Source of the DNA: CAZLNO01 sp964561005
GTDB lineage: Bacteria; Pseudomonadota; Alphaproteobacteria; Kiloniellales; Rhodovibrionaceae
Reading direction: 5' to 3'
DNA length: 35,790 nucleotides
Assembly (NCBI GenBank): GCA_964561005.1
Contig: CAZLNO010000026.1
Location: forward strand, 1-35,790
Under the pieces are notes generated by a model. It ran no database searches, was not told where the DNA came from, and worked only from the letters and a program-made list of their open reading frames with translations. Below, one piece after another: positions 1 to 7,906 of this stretch; positions within the stretch are counted from its first letter, which is position 1; each line of letters starts with the position of its first letter. Position numbers and translations under genes: made by a program.

Positions 1-83
1 CCCAGGCGGCCGCCGGGCGCTGGCTGGACGGCCCGCTGGACCTGCCGGCCCCGGACGTCGCCAAGCTGCGGGCGAGGCGATAG
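1..83 (+). CDS. C-terminal fragment of an unidentified protein
   Basis: An open frame enters from the left edge (codons starting at base 3) and ends at TAG 81-83. It encodes about 26 residues ending in ...DVAKLRARR. The tail has ordinary high-GC codon use with G/C third positions, and the next gene converges on it from the minus strand, so a real gene end is plausible. The piece is too short to assign to any family. No terminator with a T-run is visible between base 84 and the end of the convergent gene at 130. Confidence 0.35.
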   Translation, partial: QAAAGRWLDGPLDLPAPDVAKLRARR

Positions 84-129
84 GGGGTCGCGGGCGTCGC
101 GCCGCGGGCTCGGCGCCGGGCGCGCCCGA

Positions 130-1800
130 TTACCCCTCCGGCATCCCGGCGCGGCGGAGCCCATCGAGGACGCGGTCGAAGCCGGGGCCCAGCCAGCCAT
201 AGCCGGCGCGCAGCGTCCGCAGCGTGGTCTCGTCTTCGTGCGCCAGCGCCCTGGCCTTTTGCAGCGTCTCCCGCGCCTTCGCGACGCGGCCGGTCAGGGC
301 CTGCGCGGAGGCCAGGGCGAGGTTCGCCATCGGGTCCTTCGGGGCGCCCGCGATGGCCCGGTTCAACGCGTCGACGGCCTGCTCGTCCTGGCCGCTGTGC
401 AGATACGCGAGTCCCATGTACTTGTACTTCACGAACGGCCGGAACCGGGGGTTGAGCCGCAGGGAGTGGCGGAAGTGCGGCAGGGCCTCGGTGGGCCGGC
501 CCAGGGCCATGTTCGCCAACCCCGCGCAGACGTAGGCGCAATCGTTGTTCGGATTGAGGTCCATCGCCGTGCGGCACGACGCGAGGCCCTGCTCGGGCAG
601 GCCGTTGCGGGCGTAGCCCACGCCGATCATCCAGTGCCCCTCGGCGTTTTCGGGATCGATCGAGACGGCCTTCCGCGCCGCCTGGAGCGACAGGTCCTTG
701 GAATCGGGCGCCGAGATGCCGGGAAGCGGGCGCAGGCTCGCCACGTAATGGATAAAGGCCAGGCCGCTCCAGGCCGAGGCGATATCGGGGTCCAGCTCGA
801 TGGCCTTGTCCAGGAGCGTTTTCGCGTCTCGAAAGTCTTCCGCGCCCTCCGGGTTGAACAGCAGCACGTTGCCGCGCAGCGAGTAGTCCCAGGCCTCGAG
901 GCTCGACGCGGGCACGTGCCGCCGGCTGTCCGCCGTGCGCAGCTCCGCCTTCAGCACCGCCGCGATCCGCCCGGTCACCTCCGCCTGCACTTCGAAGGCG
1001 TCGGTCAGGACGCGGTCGTAGCGCTCCGACCAGAGGTGCGCCCCGGTCTCCCCGTCGATCAACTGCGCGTTGATGCGCACCCGGTCGCCGGATCGGCGCA
1101 CGCTGCCTTCCAGGATGTAGCGCACCCCCAGCTCGCGGGCGGCCTCGGTCACCTCGACCGACCTGTCCTTGTAGGTGAACGAGGTCCGGCGCGCGATGAC
1201 GAAGGCGTCGCGGATGCGGGACAGGTCGGTGATCAGGTCTTCCGTGAAGGCGTCGGCGAAGTACTCCTGCTCCGGATTGCCCGAGAGGTTGTCGAACGGC
1301 AGCACGGCGATCGAGGGCTTGGCCGGCGGCGGCGCCGAGGCGTCGAGGAACCCGCTTTCCTCGACGATCCAGACCGCCGCGACAAGAACCAGCGCCGCCA
1401 GCACCAGACCCGCCCTGGCCAGGCCCCGGAAACTGTGGCGGGGCGAGCCGCGCGCGGCCTCCGCGCGGCTGTCGTGGTCGTCGTCCGGGCCGACCAGCCA
1501 GGTGTCGGCGACGAACTGGAACCCCCGCTTGGGGTAGGTGCGCAGGTAGCGCTGCTGCGCGCGGTCGTCGCCGAGCGCGCGCCGAACCGCCCGGACCCGC
1601 GTGTTGAGCGCGGCGTCGGAGACGATCCGCCCGTCCCAGATCGCCTCGATCAGCTCGTCCTTGGGGACGATGCGGCCTCGGTTCTCGATGAGATACTGCA
1701 GCAGACTGGCGACCTGCGGCTCCAGCGGGATCGCCTGTCCCGATTTCGACAGTCTGGCCGCCTCGGGCTCGAAAACGAAGTCGTCGAAGCGATACACCAT
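130..1800 (-). CDS. Membrane-anchored winged-helix regulator with TolB-like and TPR domains
   Basis: About 556 residues. Domain order seen: an OmpR/PhoB-type winged helix without a receiver domain (about residues 5-97, ending in the family-typical YLRTYPKRGFQF), a basic linker, one membrane segment (about 127-145), a FlgO/TolB-N-like domain beginning SIAVLPFDNLSGNPEQEYFADAF (written here as seen from about 163), then TPR repeats to the C terminus. This CadC/ToxR-like layout puts DNA binding in the cytoplasm and the TPR part in the periplasm; it is common as an orphan regulator in rhizobia and relatives. Start chosen at ATG 1800 (MVYRFDDF) because the winged-helix fold begins there; a TTG at 1824 would add eight residues and no start has an excellent ribosome-binding site. 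Divergent from the secreted protein at 1987. Ligand and target genes are unknown. Confidence 0.8.
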   Translation of the reverse strand: MVYRFDDFVFEPEAARLSKSGQAIPLEPQVASLLQYLIENRGRIVPKDELIEAIWDGRIVSDAALNTRVRAVRRALGDDRAQQRYLRTYPKRGFQFVADTWLVGPDDDHDSRAEAARGSPRHSFRGLARAGLVLAALVLVAAVWIVEESGFLDASAPPPAKPSIAVLPFDNLSGNPEQEYFADAFTEDLITDLSRIRDAFVIARRTSFTYKDRSVEVTEAARELGVRYILEGSVRRSGDRVRINAQLIDGETGAHLWSERYDRVLTDAFEVQAEVTGRIAAVLKAELRTADSRRHVPASSLEAWDYSLRGNVLLFNPEGAEDFRDAKTLLDKAIELDPDIASAWSGLAFIHYVASLRPLPGISAPDSKDLSLQAARKAVSIDPENAEGHWMIGVGYARNGLPEQGLASCRTAMDLNPNNDCAYVCAGLANMALGRPTEALPHFRHSLRLNPRFRPFVKYKYMGLAYLHSGQDEQAVDALNRAIAGAPKDPMANLALASAQALTGRVAKARETLQKARALAHEDETTLRTLRAGYGWLGPGFDRVLDGLRRAGMPEG

Positions 1801-1986
1801 GCCTCGCAACGCGGCACGCCGCAAACTTCACACAATAGTCAGGGAAATTCATGCGGTCTTCAAGCGGCGCCTTCGCGTTCGGGAGATGATGCCTGATCCG
1901 GTGCGCATCGCGGGCGACTTCGCGGCGACTTGCGAACGCCGCCGCGCATGCCCCGACGGGCGTCATACCAGAACGGGAGCACGATC

Positions 1987-2442
1987 ATGAAAGCAAGCGT
2001 CACCAAGGCCTTCGCCACCCTGATGGTTACCGCGGCGCTGGCCGTCGCCGTGGCGGCCGCTTCGCCCTCGGCCACCGCCGGCGCCACCGAGCAGCAGGCC
2101 GCCCTCGACGCGGGCGCCAAGCGGCTGAATTCGGATCAAATCGCCGAGCGCTTCGTCGGCAAGACGGTGACCTTCGTGTCCGCCTCCGGCGACAAGAAGT
2201 TCCTGATCCACTACGGCGAAGACAACAACGTCGCCGGTAAGATGATGGGCGGTGACTGGTCGGATACCGGCTACTACGCGGTCGCCAACGACGACAGCAT
2301 CTGCCTGTCCTGGAACGGTAGCGACAAGGGCCGCCTTCGCTGCATGGCGGTGCTGGTGGTCGACGGCGTGGTCAAGAAGTACAAGGCCGACGGCAGCGTG
2401 ATGGGCCGGATCGTCGCCTCGGAGCCCGGCAAGGCGTTCTGA
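1987..2442 (+). CDS. Small secreted protein of unknown function
   Basis: 151 residues. The first about 33 residues form a clear Sec signal peptide (MKAS..., Ala/Val core, likely cleavage after ...SATAGA). The mature part has a KTVTFVSASGDKKFLIHY strand region, a GGDWSDTGYY segment and two cysteines (in SICLSW and RLRCMAV) that could form a periplasmic disulfide. The pattern of a G-x-W-x-x-T-G segment followed by Cys-Trp and a second Cys resembles the alphaproteobacterial DUF995-type proteins, but I cannot confirm this without a profile search. ATG 1987 was chosen because it gives the signal peptide and lies about nine bases after GGGAG. Divergent from the winged-helix/TPR gene, which could control it (inference). 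Confidence 0.75.
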   Translation: MKASVTKAFATLMVTAALAVAVAAASPSATAGATEQQAALDAGAKRLNSDQIAERFVGKTVTFVSASGDKKFLIHYGEDNNVAGKMMGGDWSDTGYYAVANDDSICLSWNGSDKGRLRCMAVLVVDGVVKKYKADGSVMGRIVASEPGKAF

Positions 2443-2446
2443 GCCT

Positions 2447-2465
2447 GGCGCGCGGGGGCCGCGCC
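2447..2465. terminator. Possible terminator hairpin between convergent genes
   Basis: GGCGCG (2447-2452) pairs with CGCGCC (2460-2465) around a seven-base loop, directly after the stop of the secreted protein. It is followed by CTGGTTTG, only a weak T-run. It sits between two convergent genes, so it may stop transcription, but the short stem makes this uncertain. Confidence 0.3.
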
Positions 2466-2494
2466 CTGGTTTGCCGGGCCGGTGCCCGCGCCCC

Positions 2495-3544
2495 CTACTC
2501 CCCGCCGGCCACGTAGAACTGATTGCCGAACCAGCGCCAGCGGCCGCTGGCGTCGCGCAGGGTGCAGTTGATGCGCGCGCGGCCCGGGGGGAAGGGCCGG
2601 TCCAGGCGCACCTCGACGCGCTGGTCGAAGATGGTCTTGACCTCCACCCGGCCGCGGCCGCTGGCGAAGCAGTTCAGGCCGCCCACGCCGTCGATCGCCT
2701 CGTGCACCGTGAAGCCATAGAGCGGCGGGTTGTTGTCGGGCGTCAGCTTGTTGTCCTGCGGCGTGACATCCTGCACCGGCAAGGGCAGGGAGTTCACCGC
2801 CAGACGAAAGCGGTCCATGTCGCCGTAGCTCTCGTTCAGGGCATAGCGGGGCAGGGCATAGAGGTCTCTGGTGCGGCCGATGGCGCCGGAGTGCTGCCCG
2901 AAGGCCGCGTCGAACCCGGCCTCGCGGGTCACCGCCTGCACCGTCAGCGAATACTCCCCGTAGGGATAGGCGAAGAGCTCCGGGGCGCGACCCAGCTCTT
3001 CCCGGAAGCGCTTCTGGCTCTCCGCCAGTTCGCGTTCGTTGGCCGCCTTGGACAGGGCCGGCATGTGCGGATGGGAAGCCGTCTGGCTGCCGATCGTCGC
3101 CAACTCGGAATCAGCCAGTTCCCGGATCTGGTCCCAGGTCATGTAATCCTTCAGCCCGCGATCCACGGGATCGGTCGCGACGAACAGCGTGAACGGGAAG
3201 CCCGCTTCCTTCAGCCGCGGCCAGGCTTCCTCGTGGACCGAAAGGTAGGCGTCGTCGATCGAGATGCCGACGGCGCGGTCCGGCAGGGAACGCCCTTCCT
3301 TCAGCGCCGCGACGATTTCCGGCAGCGGCAGGACGGTGTACTTGTCCTTCTTCAGTTCGGCCAGATGCGCATCGAACTGCTCCAGGCGGATGTTGGTGCT
3401 GGGATGGCGCCCGTCGCCGAAGCGGTGGTACATCACCACGACCGCGCCGTTGTCGACCGGCGGCTGTGCCGCCACGGCGAATTCCGCGCAGAAGGCGAGA
3501 GCGATGGCGGCAAGCGGCGCGGCCAGGCGGCGCAGGGCGTTCAC
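2495..3544 (-). CDS. Secreted polysaccharide deacetylase (NodB-like) family protein
   Basis: 349 residues with an N-terminal signal peptide (about 1-26, cleavage near AVAA). The NodB/CE4 fold is indicated by VVVMYHRFGDG (36-45), the Asp pair of motif 1 in GISIDDAY (D97, D98), motif 2 at 152-161 (GSQTASHPHM) and motif 3 YPYGEYS (193-199). Enzymes of the family remove acetyl groups from N-acetylated sugars of extracellular polysaccharide or peptidoglycan using a Asp-His-His metal site. In motif 2 the first metal-ligand position is Gln154 rather than His, while H158 and H160 remain; activity is therefore not certain. GTG start at 3544 is supported by CTGGAGG six bases upstream. A C-terminal beta-rich extension of about 120 residues follows the catalytic fold. 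It stands alone, divergent from rutE. Confidence 0.8.
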   Translation of the reverse strand: MNALRRLAAPLAAIALAFCAEFAVAAQPPVDNGAVVVMYHRFGDGRHPSTNIRLEQFDAHLAELKKDKYTVLPLPEIVAALKEGRSLPDRAVGISIDDAYLSVHEEAWPRLKEAGFPFTLFVATDPVDRGLKDYMTWDQIRELADSELATIGSQTASHPHMPALSKAANERELAESQKRFREELGRAPELFAYPYGEYSLTVQAVTREAGFDAAFGQHSGAIGRTRDLYALPRYALNESYGDMDRFRLAVNSLPLPVQDVTPQDNKLTPDNNPPLYGFTVHEAIDGVGGLNCFASGRGRVEVKTIFDQRVEVRLDRPFPPGRARINCTLRDASGRWRWFGNQFYVAGGE

Positions 3545-3736
3545 GTACAGCCTCCAGGGTCTTGCGAGATATGTCCGGACGGGCGCGGCGCGTCCCGCGG
3601 ATTCGCCCTTGACGAGCTTAGACGTCGCCCGGCGCGCGGCTCAAGGGGCTTGCCGGCGGCGCGCAGGCTCACCACAGTCTGCCCCGGCCATCGCCATCAC
3701 CGCGAGTCACTTACCGCCGCAAAGGAGCCCGGACCC

Positions 3737-4327
3737 ATGACCGAAACACTGTCGGAAGCCGGCAAGGACCTGCTGTTCCGCGAGGCGCGCACGCACAAGG
3801 TCTGGCAGGACAAGCCGGTTGGCGAGGACCTGCTGCGCGCCGTCTGGGACCTGGCCCGGATGGGGCCGACCAGCGCCAACTGCAGCCCCATGCGCGTGGT
3901 CTTCGTCACCTCGCCGGAGGGCAAGGAGAAGCTGAAGTCCGCCTTGATGGAGGGCAACGTCACCAAGACCATGACCGCGCCGGCCACCGCCATCATCGCC
4001 CATGACCTGGAGTTTCACGAGAAGCTGCCGGAGCTGTTCAGCGCCGCCGACGCGCGGAGCTGGTTCGCCGGCAAGCCGAAGCACATCGAGGAGACCGCCT
4101 TCCGCAACGGCAGCCTCCAGGGCGCCTATTTCATCATCGCCGCCCGCGCGCTGGGCCTGGATTGCGGACCGATGTCCGGTTTCGACAACGCGAAGGTGGA
4201 CGCGGCCTTCTTTCCCGAGGGCAAGTGGAAGTCGAACTTTCTCTGCAACCTGGGCTACGGCGATCCGGGCAGGCTGCCGCCGCGCGACAAGCGCCTCGAC
4301 TTCGACGAAGCCTGCCGGATCGTGTAA
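3737..4327 (+). CDS. rutE: Malonic semialdehyde reductase, RutE/HadB-like nitroreductase
   Basis: 196 residues, the usual size of RutE. The nitroreductase fold is marked by LFREARTHKVWQDKPV (about 13-28) and GPTSANCSPMRVVFV (about 43-57), the latter contributing to FMN binding, and by the C-terminal NFLCNLGYGDP segment. RutE reduces malonic semialdehyde to 3-hydroxypropionate with an NAD(P)H-dependent flavin in pyrimidine catabolism; the family also includes general 3-hydroxypropionate dehydrogenases. No other rut gene is nearby, so the cellular substrate is inferred from similarity only. ATG 3737 follows AAAGGAG (3721-3727). Convergent with the dipeptidase gene, 15 bases apart. Confidence 0.85.
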   Translation: MTETLSEAGKDLLFREARTHKVWQDKPVGEDLLRAVWDLARMGPTSANCSPMRVVFVTSPEGKEKLKSALMEGNVTKTMTAPATAIIAHDLEFHEKLPELFSAADARSWFAGKPKHIEETAFRNGSLQGAYFIIAARALGLDCGPMSGFDNAKVDAAFFPEGKWKSNFLCNLGYGDPGRLPPRDKRLDFDEACRIV

Positions 4328-4342
4328 GCGCTTGAGAGCGGC

Positions 4343-4906
4343 TCACGCGGCCGCGGCCATGATCGGCTCGGCCAGGGCCGAATCGGAGATCAGCGGCAGC
4401 CGCCGCGCGTTGAAGAGCTGGTAATGCCACCACTCGTTCAAAAAGCAGTCCCAGCCCGCCGCCGTCATCAGGCCCAGCAGCACGGCGCGGTTGCGCTGCG
4501 CGGCCACGGGGATGTCGGTGCGGGCGTGGTGGGCCTGCGGCGTGAAGGAATCGAAGTCGGTGCCCATCTCCAGCTCGGCGCCGCTGGAATCGATCAGCGT
4601 CAGGTCCACCGCCGCGCCGCGCGAGTGCGGCGAGCCGCGCCGCGGGTCGGCGACGAACTCGTCGGAGGGATAGGCCTCCCACAGCCGCCACTGCGCCTCG
4701 GTCGGTCGGAAGGCGTCGAAGATCTTGAAGCGGTAGCCCAGCGGCCGGGCCAGTTCGATCGCGCGCCGCAAAAGGTCGGCGGCCTCGGGGTGCAGATAGC
4801 AGGCCGGGCGGCGATAGATCGGGCGGCCCGTCGGGTTGTCGGGCGTGGCATAGCGGATGTCCAGGACCACGTCGAACTCGGGCGGCGCGATCTCGACCAG
4901 CGGCAT
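4343..4906 (-). CDS. D-alanyl-D-alanine dipeptidase (VanX/DdpX family)
   Basis: 187 residues of the M15D zinc peptidase family. Visible hallmarks are DAFRP (R67), the SxHxxGxAxD zinc motif in SPHSRGAAVD (H94, D101) and EWWHY (catalytic E158, zinc ligand H161). VanX-type enzymes hydrolyse D-Ala-D-Ala; in Gram-negatives without vancomycin resistance they act in D-Ala recycling or cell-wall turnover. No signal peptide, so cytoplasmic. ATG 4906 is preferred over a GTG at 4966 because GGGAG precedes it by eight bases and the extra 20 residues would be Pro-rich and would overlap the tsaB promoter region. No vanA/vanH-like gene is adjacent, so resistance is not implied. Confidence 0.87.
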   Translation of the reverse strand: MPLVEIAPPEFDVVLDIRYATPDNPTGRPIYRRPACYLHPEAADLLRRAIELARPLGYRFKIFDAFRPTEAQWRLWEAYPSDEFVADPRRGSPHSRGAAVDLTLIDSSGAELEMGTDFDSFTPQAHHARTDIPVAAQRNRAVLLGLMTAAGWDCFLNEWWHYQLFNARRLPLISDSALAEPIMAAAA

Positions 4907-5004
4907 GGGCTTGGCTCCCGGCGGTTGCGGCGAAACGGGCGGTGGCTCCGGCGGCCCTCCTATCACGCGCCGCCGGCCCGGACCAGACGCGGCGGGGAGG
5001 CGAC

Positions 5005-5721
5005 GTGAGCGCGCCCGGCCTTTCGCGGACCCTCCTGGCCTTCGACGCGGCCGGCGGCGGCTGCTCGGTCGCCGTGTGGCGCGACGGGGCCGTCTTGACG
5101 CACCGCCAGGAGGCGATGCGGCGCGGCCAGGCCGAGCGGCTGGTGCCGATGATCCAGGCCGCGATGCGCGAGGCGGACCTCGCCTACGAGGCTCTCGATG
5201 CCGTGGTGGTGACCACCGGGCCGGGCGGCTTCACCGGGGTGCGAATCGGGCTCGCGACGGCGCGCGGCCTGGGACTCGCGCTGGGCTGCCCGGTCGTCGG
5301 GGTCAGCAGCTTCGAGGCCGCGGCGGCGGCTAGCGATCCGGCCGCGCGGCGGGGCCGCACCCTGGCGGTGCTGATCGACGCCAAGCGCGACGACCTCTTT
5401 GTCCAGGCCTTCGACGCGGCGCTGGAAGCGCTGACGGCGCCGGCGGCGCTGCCGCCCGCCGGGCTGCACGAACACTTGCCGGAGGGCCCGCTGCTGCTGG
5501 CTGGCGACGCCGTCGGCCAGGCGCGGGCTGGGCTGGAGTCGGCCGGCCGCGATCTGGCGGTGGCCGAGTCGCCGGCGCAGGTGGACGCGGCGGTCGTCGC
5601 GGCCCTGGCGGCGGCGCGCCCGCTGCCCGGCCCCGACGCGCCGCCGCCGCGCCCGCTCTATCTGCGCGCGCCCGACGTGACGCCGCCGCCGGCGGGAAAG
5701 GGGGAGGCGCGACGCGGATGA
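5005..5721 (+). CDS. tsaB: tRNA threonylcarbamoyladenosine protein TsaB
   Basis: 238 residues, normal for TsaB. It shows the ASKHA-type start TLLAFDAAGGGCSVAVW and the family signature TTGPGGFTGVRIGLATARGLGLAL (written in part). TsaB partners TsaD and TsaE to make t6A37 in ANN-decoding tRNAs, in the cytoplasm. GTG 5005 is chosen because GGGGAGG (4994-5000) lies four bases ahead; an upstream in-frame ATG at 4942 has no such signal and overlaps the divergent gene's leader. The stop overlaps the next start (ATGA), so rimI is probably translationally coupled. The tsaB-rimI pair is conserved across Proteobacteria. Confidence 0.93.
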   Translation: MSAPGLSRTLLAFDAAGGGCSVAVWRDGAVLTHRQEAMRRGQAERLVPMIQAAMREADLAYEALDAVVVTTGPGGFTGVRIGLATARGLGLALGCPVVGVSSFEAAAAASDPAARRGRTLAVLIDAKRDDLFVQAFDAALEALTAPAALPPAGLHEHLPEGPLLLAGDAVGQARAGLESAGRDLAVAESPAQVDAAVVAALAAARPLPGPDAPPPRPLYLRAPDVTPPPAGKGEARRG

Positions 5722-6200
5722 GGCAGCCCAGCCACGAAGTGAGCGTGATTCCCGCGCGCGGCCCGGATGCGTCCATCATCGCGGCCCTGCAGAACACGTT
5801 GCTGCCCGACGAGCCCTGGCGGGCGCGGGACATCGCGCGCCTGCTGGAGTCGCCGCAGGCGCTCGGGTTCCTCGCGGTCGGGCGCGCCTATGGCGAGACG
5901 ATGCCGCTGGGCTTCGTGTTGGGCCGCCTGGTCCTCGACGAGGGGGAGGTGCTGTCGATCGGAGTCCTGGAGGGGGCGCGCCGGCAGGGCGTGGCGCGAC
6001 GCCTGCTGGAGGCGGTGCTGGCACGCGCCCGGGCGGCGGGCGCCCGCCGGCTGACGCTGGATGTCGGCACCGACAATCTGCCGGCGCTGCGCCTTTACGA
6101 GGCACTCGGATTCGAGCAAGTCGGCCGGCGGCGCGACTACTATCGCCGTGGCGACGGCGAGCGGATCGACGGGCTGATCCTGGGACTCAACCTCAGTTAA
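5718..6200 (+). CDS. rimI: Ribosomal protein S18-alanine N-acetyltransferase RimI
   Basis: 160-residue GNAT protein. The acetyl-CoA loop is visible as RRQGVARRLL (about 88-97) after the beta-4 strand GEVLSIGVL, and the RimI-like C-terminal half reads DNLPALRLYEALGFEQVGRRRDYY. RimI acetylates the N-terminal Ala of ribosomal protein S18. Overlaps tsaB by four bases (ATGA). Family assignment rests on the tsaB neighbour and on the DYY(R) end; a broader N-acetylation role is possible, as known for RimI homologues. Confidence 0.88.
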   Translation: MRQPSHEVSVIPARGPDASIIAALQNTLLPDEPWRARDIARLLESPQALGFLAVGRAYGETMPLGFVLGRLVLDEGEVLSIGVLEGARRQGVARRLLEAVLARARAAGARRLTLDVGTDNLPALRLYEALGFEQVGRRRDYYRRGDGERIDGLILGLNLS

Positions 6201-6245
6201 CGCCAGCCGGTCCAGGCCGACAAGGGCGGCGCCGGCCCTTCACAC

Positions 6246-6277
6246 GTCACGACAAGTCACGAGATAGTGTTAACACT
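6246..6277. promoter_or_regulatory. Repeat and palindrome cluster upstream of mucR
   Basis: GTCACGA occurs at 6246-6252 and again at 6256-6262, exactly ten bases (one helical turn) apart. It is followed at once by a perfect 12-base palindrome AGTGTTAACACT (6266-6277). The cluster lies about 50-110 bases upstream of the mucR promoter candidate. Two adjacent repeated elements in a short intergenic space suggest protein-binding sites; the protein is not identified. Confidence 0.4.
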
Positions 6278-6325
6278 TCAGTAACCGCGTTGCTGCCAAC
6301 CCCTGGACTTTAGCATATTTTCTTG

Positions 6326-6354
6326 TTGCTTCCCGCACGTAAAGTTTTCTATAC
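6326..6354 (+). promoter_or_regulatory. Candidate sigma-70 promoter of mucR
   Basis: TTGCTT (6326-6331) and CTATAC (6349-6354) are separated by 17 bases in a locally AT-rich tract (6308-6356), unusual in this GC-rich window. Transcription would begin about 6361, roughly 28 bases before the mucR ATG. The AT-rich context also fits the known preference of MucR/Ros proteins for T-A-rich sites, so autoregulation is plausible. Confidence 0.5.
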
Positions 6355-6388
6355 ACACCGGGGCGCTTGAGAAGCACTGGGAAAGTCC

Positions 6389-6802
6389 ATGTCGGAGCAA
6401 TCGAAACCTAACGAGATTCTGGAGCTGGCCACCAACATCGTGGCAGCCCACGTGTCGAACAACGTGGTGGCGGTGCAGGACCTGCCGAAACTGATCCGCG
6501 AGGTGTACAGCTCCCTGTCGCAGGTGCAGCAGGGGGGACAGGAGTCGCAGGAGCGGCCGACGCCGGCCGTGCCGATCAAGAAATCCGTCACGCCCGACTA
6601 TATCATCTGCCTGGAGGACGGGAAGAAGCTGAAGATGCTGAAGCGGCATCTGAAGACAGTCTACAACATGACCCCGGAGGAATACCGGGAGAAATGGGGC
6701 TTGCCTTCCGACTACCCCATGGTCGCGCCGAACTACGCCAAGCAGCGCAGCCGACTGGCCAAGGAGATCGGTCTGGGCACCCGCGCCCGCAAGAACGGCT
6801 GA
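6389..6802 (+). CDS. mucR: MucR/Ros-family transcriptional regulator
   Basis: 137 residues, standard for MucR. N-terminal oligomerisation half, then the Ros DNA-binding domain from about 68 to 127 with the hallmark TPEEYREKWGLPSDYPMVAP segment. MucR proteins bind AT-rich DNA, act as nucleoid-associated-like silencers, and control exopolysaccharide, motility and cell-cycle genes in Alphaproteobacteria. Of the Ros zinc ligands (Cys, Cys, His, His) only C74 and H87 are present: the second Cys position is Asp77 and the final His positions are V91-Y92. Zinc-free or alternative-ligand MucR homologues are known from Mesorhizobium. Single gene with its own promoter. No clear T-run terminator downstream. 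Confidence 0.93.
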   Translation: MSEQSKPNEILELATNIVAAHVSNNVVAVQDLPKLIREVYSSLSQVQQGGQESQERPTPAVPIKKSVTPDYIICLEDGKKLKMLKRHLKTVYNMTPEEYREKWGLPSDYPMVAPNYAKQRSRLAKEIGLGTRARKNG

Positions 6803-7074
6803 TTCCCGCCCGTGCCTTCCGCGCTCGGCAAAGCATCCCGGCGCCGGCCGCGAGTCGGCGCGGCGTGGCCGTTCTTGCGCGCGCCCCGGCTGGCATCGGT
6901 GGAAGTTGCGCCTTGACGGCACGGGCCCGTCCGTGCCTTCTCCTTCGCCAGGCGCTAGGGCAGGAGCCGCGGAGAGGCAATCGCCTCGGCGGTCGATCTT
7001 GCCCTGATTCCAAAGCTTGGGGCACGATTCGCCGACCCTTCCGGATCGGATCGTGGTCTAGGGGAGACAGCCGC

Positions 7075-7899
7075 ATGCAGGCAACGGAAGCCCGATCCGG
7101 CCGACCCGTGGACGTGCTCGGCGGTAATCTGCAGATTCGTCTTGCCGAGAACGAGGCGGAGATCCACGCTTCGCAGCGACTCCGCTATCAGGTGTTCATC
7201 GAGGAGATGAAGGCCAGGCCGACGCCGGCGCAGCAGGCCGACGGGCGGGAGTTCGACGCCTACGATGCGCACGCCGACCATCTCCTGGTCCTGGATCGCA
7301 CCCTGGGCACGGGCGCGGAGGCGGTCATCGGCACCTATCGCCTGATGCGGCGCGAGCAGGCGCGGACCGCGGGGCAGTTCTACACCGTCGACGAGTACGA
7401 CATCGAGGCGCTGCTGAACTACCCCGGCGAGATCATGGAGCTGGGCCGGTCCTGCGTGGCGTCAGGCTACCGCACCGGCGGCACGATGCAGGTGCTCTGG
7501 CGGGGCATCGCGGAGTACGTGCTCCACTACAACGTGGAGATCATGTTCGGCTGCGGTTCACTGCACGGCACCGATCCCGACGCCCTGGGGGAGCAGCTCA
7601 CCTATCTCCACCACTACCATCTGGGGCCGCCCGCCCTGCGGCCCGTGGCCATTCCCGGCCGCTACGTGCGGATGGACCGGATTGATCCGGAGTCGATCAG
7701 CCCGCGCCGGGCGCTGGCCAAGCTGCCGCCGCTGATCAAGGGCTACCTGCGCCTGGGCGGCTTCGTGGGCGACGGCGCGGTGGTCGACTACGAGTTCAAC
7801 ACCACCGACGTCTGCATCGTGGTGAAGACCGACCAGATCACCGACCGCTACGTCCGCCACCTCACGCGGGAGGAGCAGCAGGGCCGGCCGGAAGGGTAG
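7075..7899 (+). CDS. olsB: L-ornithine N-alpha-acyltransferase (OlsB family)
   Basis: 274 residues of the acyl-ACP-using GNAT-like family (Acetyltransf_5). Seen: an N-terminal LAENEAEIHASQRLRYQVFIEEM stretch (written in part), the acyl-transfer core VIGTYRLMRREQA, ELGRSCVASGYRTGGT and FGCGSLHGTDPD. OlsB transfers a 3-hydroxyacyl chain from ACP to ornithine, giving lyso-ornithine lipid. The next gene, seven bases after the stop, is an acyltransferase that could do the second step, which makes OlsB the best call; a homologous autoinducer-synthase-like or haemolysin-type acyltransferase role is less likely. ATG 7075 follows GGGGAG (7061-7066). The 272 bases upstream hold no gene that I can support and no clear promoter. 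Confidence 0.85.
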   Translation: MQATEARSGRPVDVLGGNLQIRLAENEAEIHASQRLRYQVFIEEMKARPTPAQQADGREFDAYDAHADHLLVLDRTLGTGAEAVIGTYRLMRREQARTAGQFYTVDEYDIEALLNYPGEIMELGRSCVASGYRTGGTMQVLWRGIAEYVLHYNVEIMFGCGSLHGTDPDALGEQLTYLHHYHLGPPALRPVAIPGRYVRMDRIDPESISPRRALAKLPPLIKGYLRLGGFVGDGAVVDYEFNTTDVCIVVKTDQITDRYVRHLTREEQQGRPEG

Positions 7900-7906
7900 T
7901 CGCGTC

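Noticed and set aside
1841..1862. Heat-shock-like promoter upstream of the winged-helix/TPR gene (minus strand CTTGAAG-13-CCCTGACT)
   Set aside because: The -10 matches only about four of seven defined positions and the gene has no heat-shock link.
4343..4906. Vancomycin-resistance determinant
   Set aside because: The VanX-type dipeptidase stands alone without vanH/vanA-like genes; Gram-negative homologues serve cell-wall recycling.
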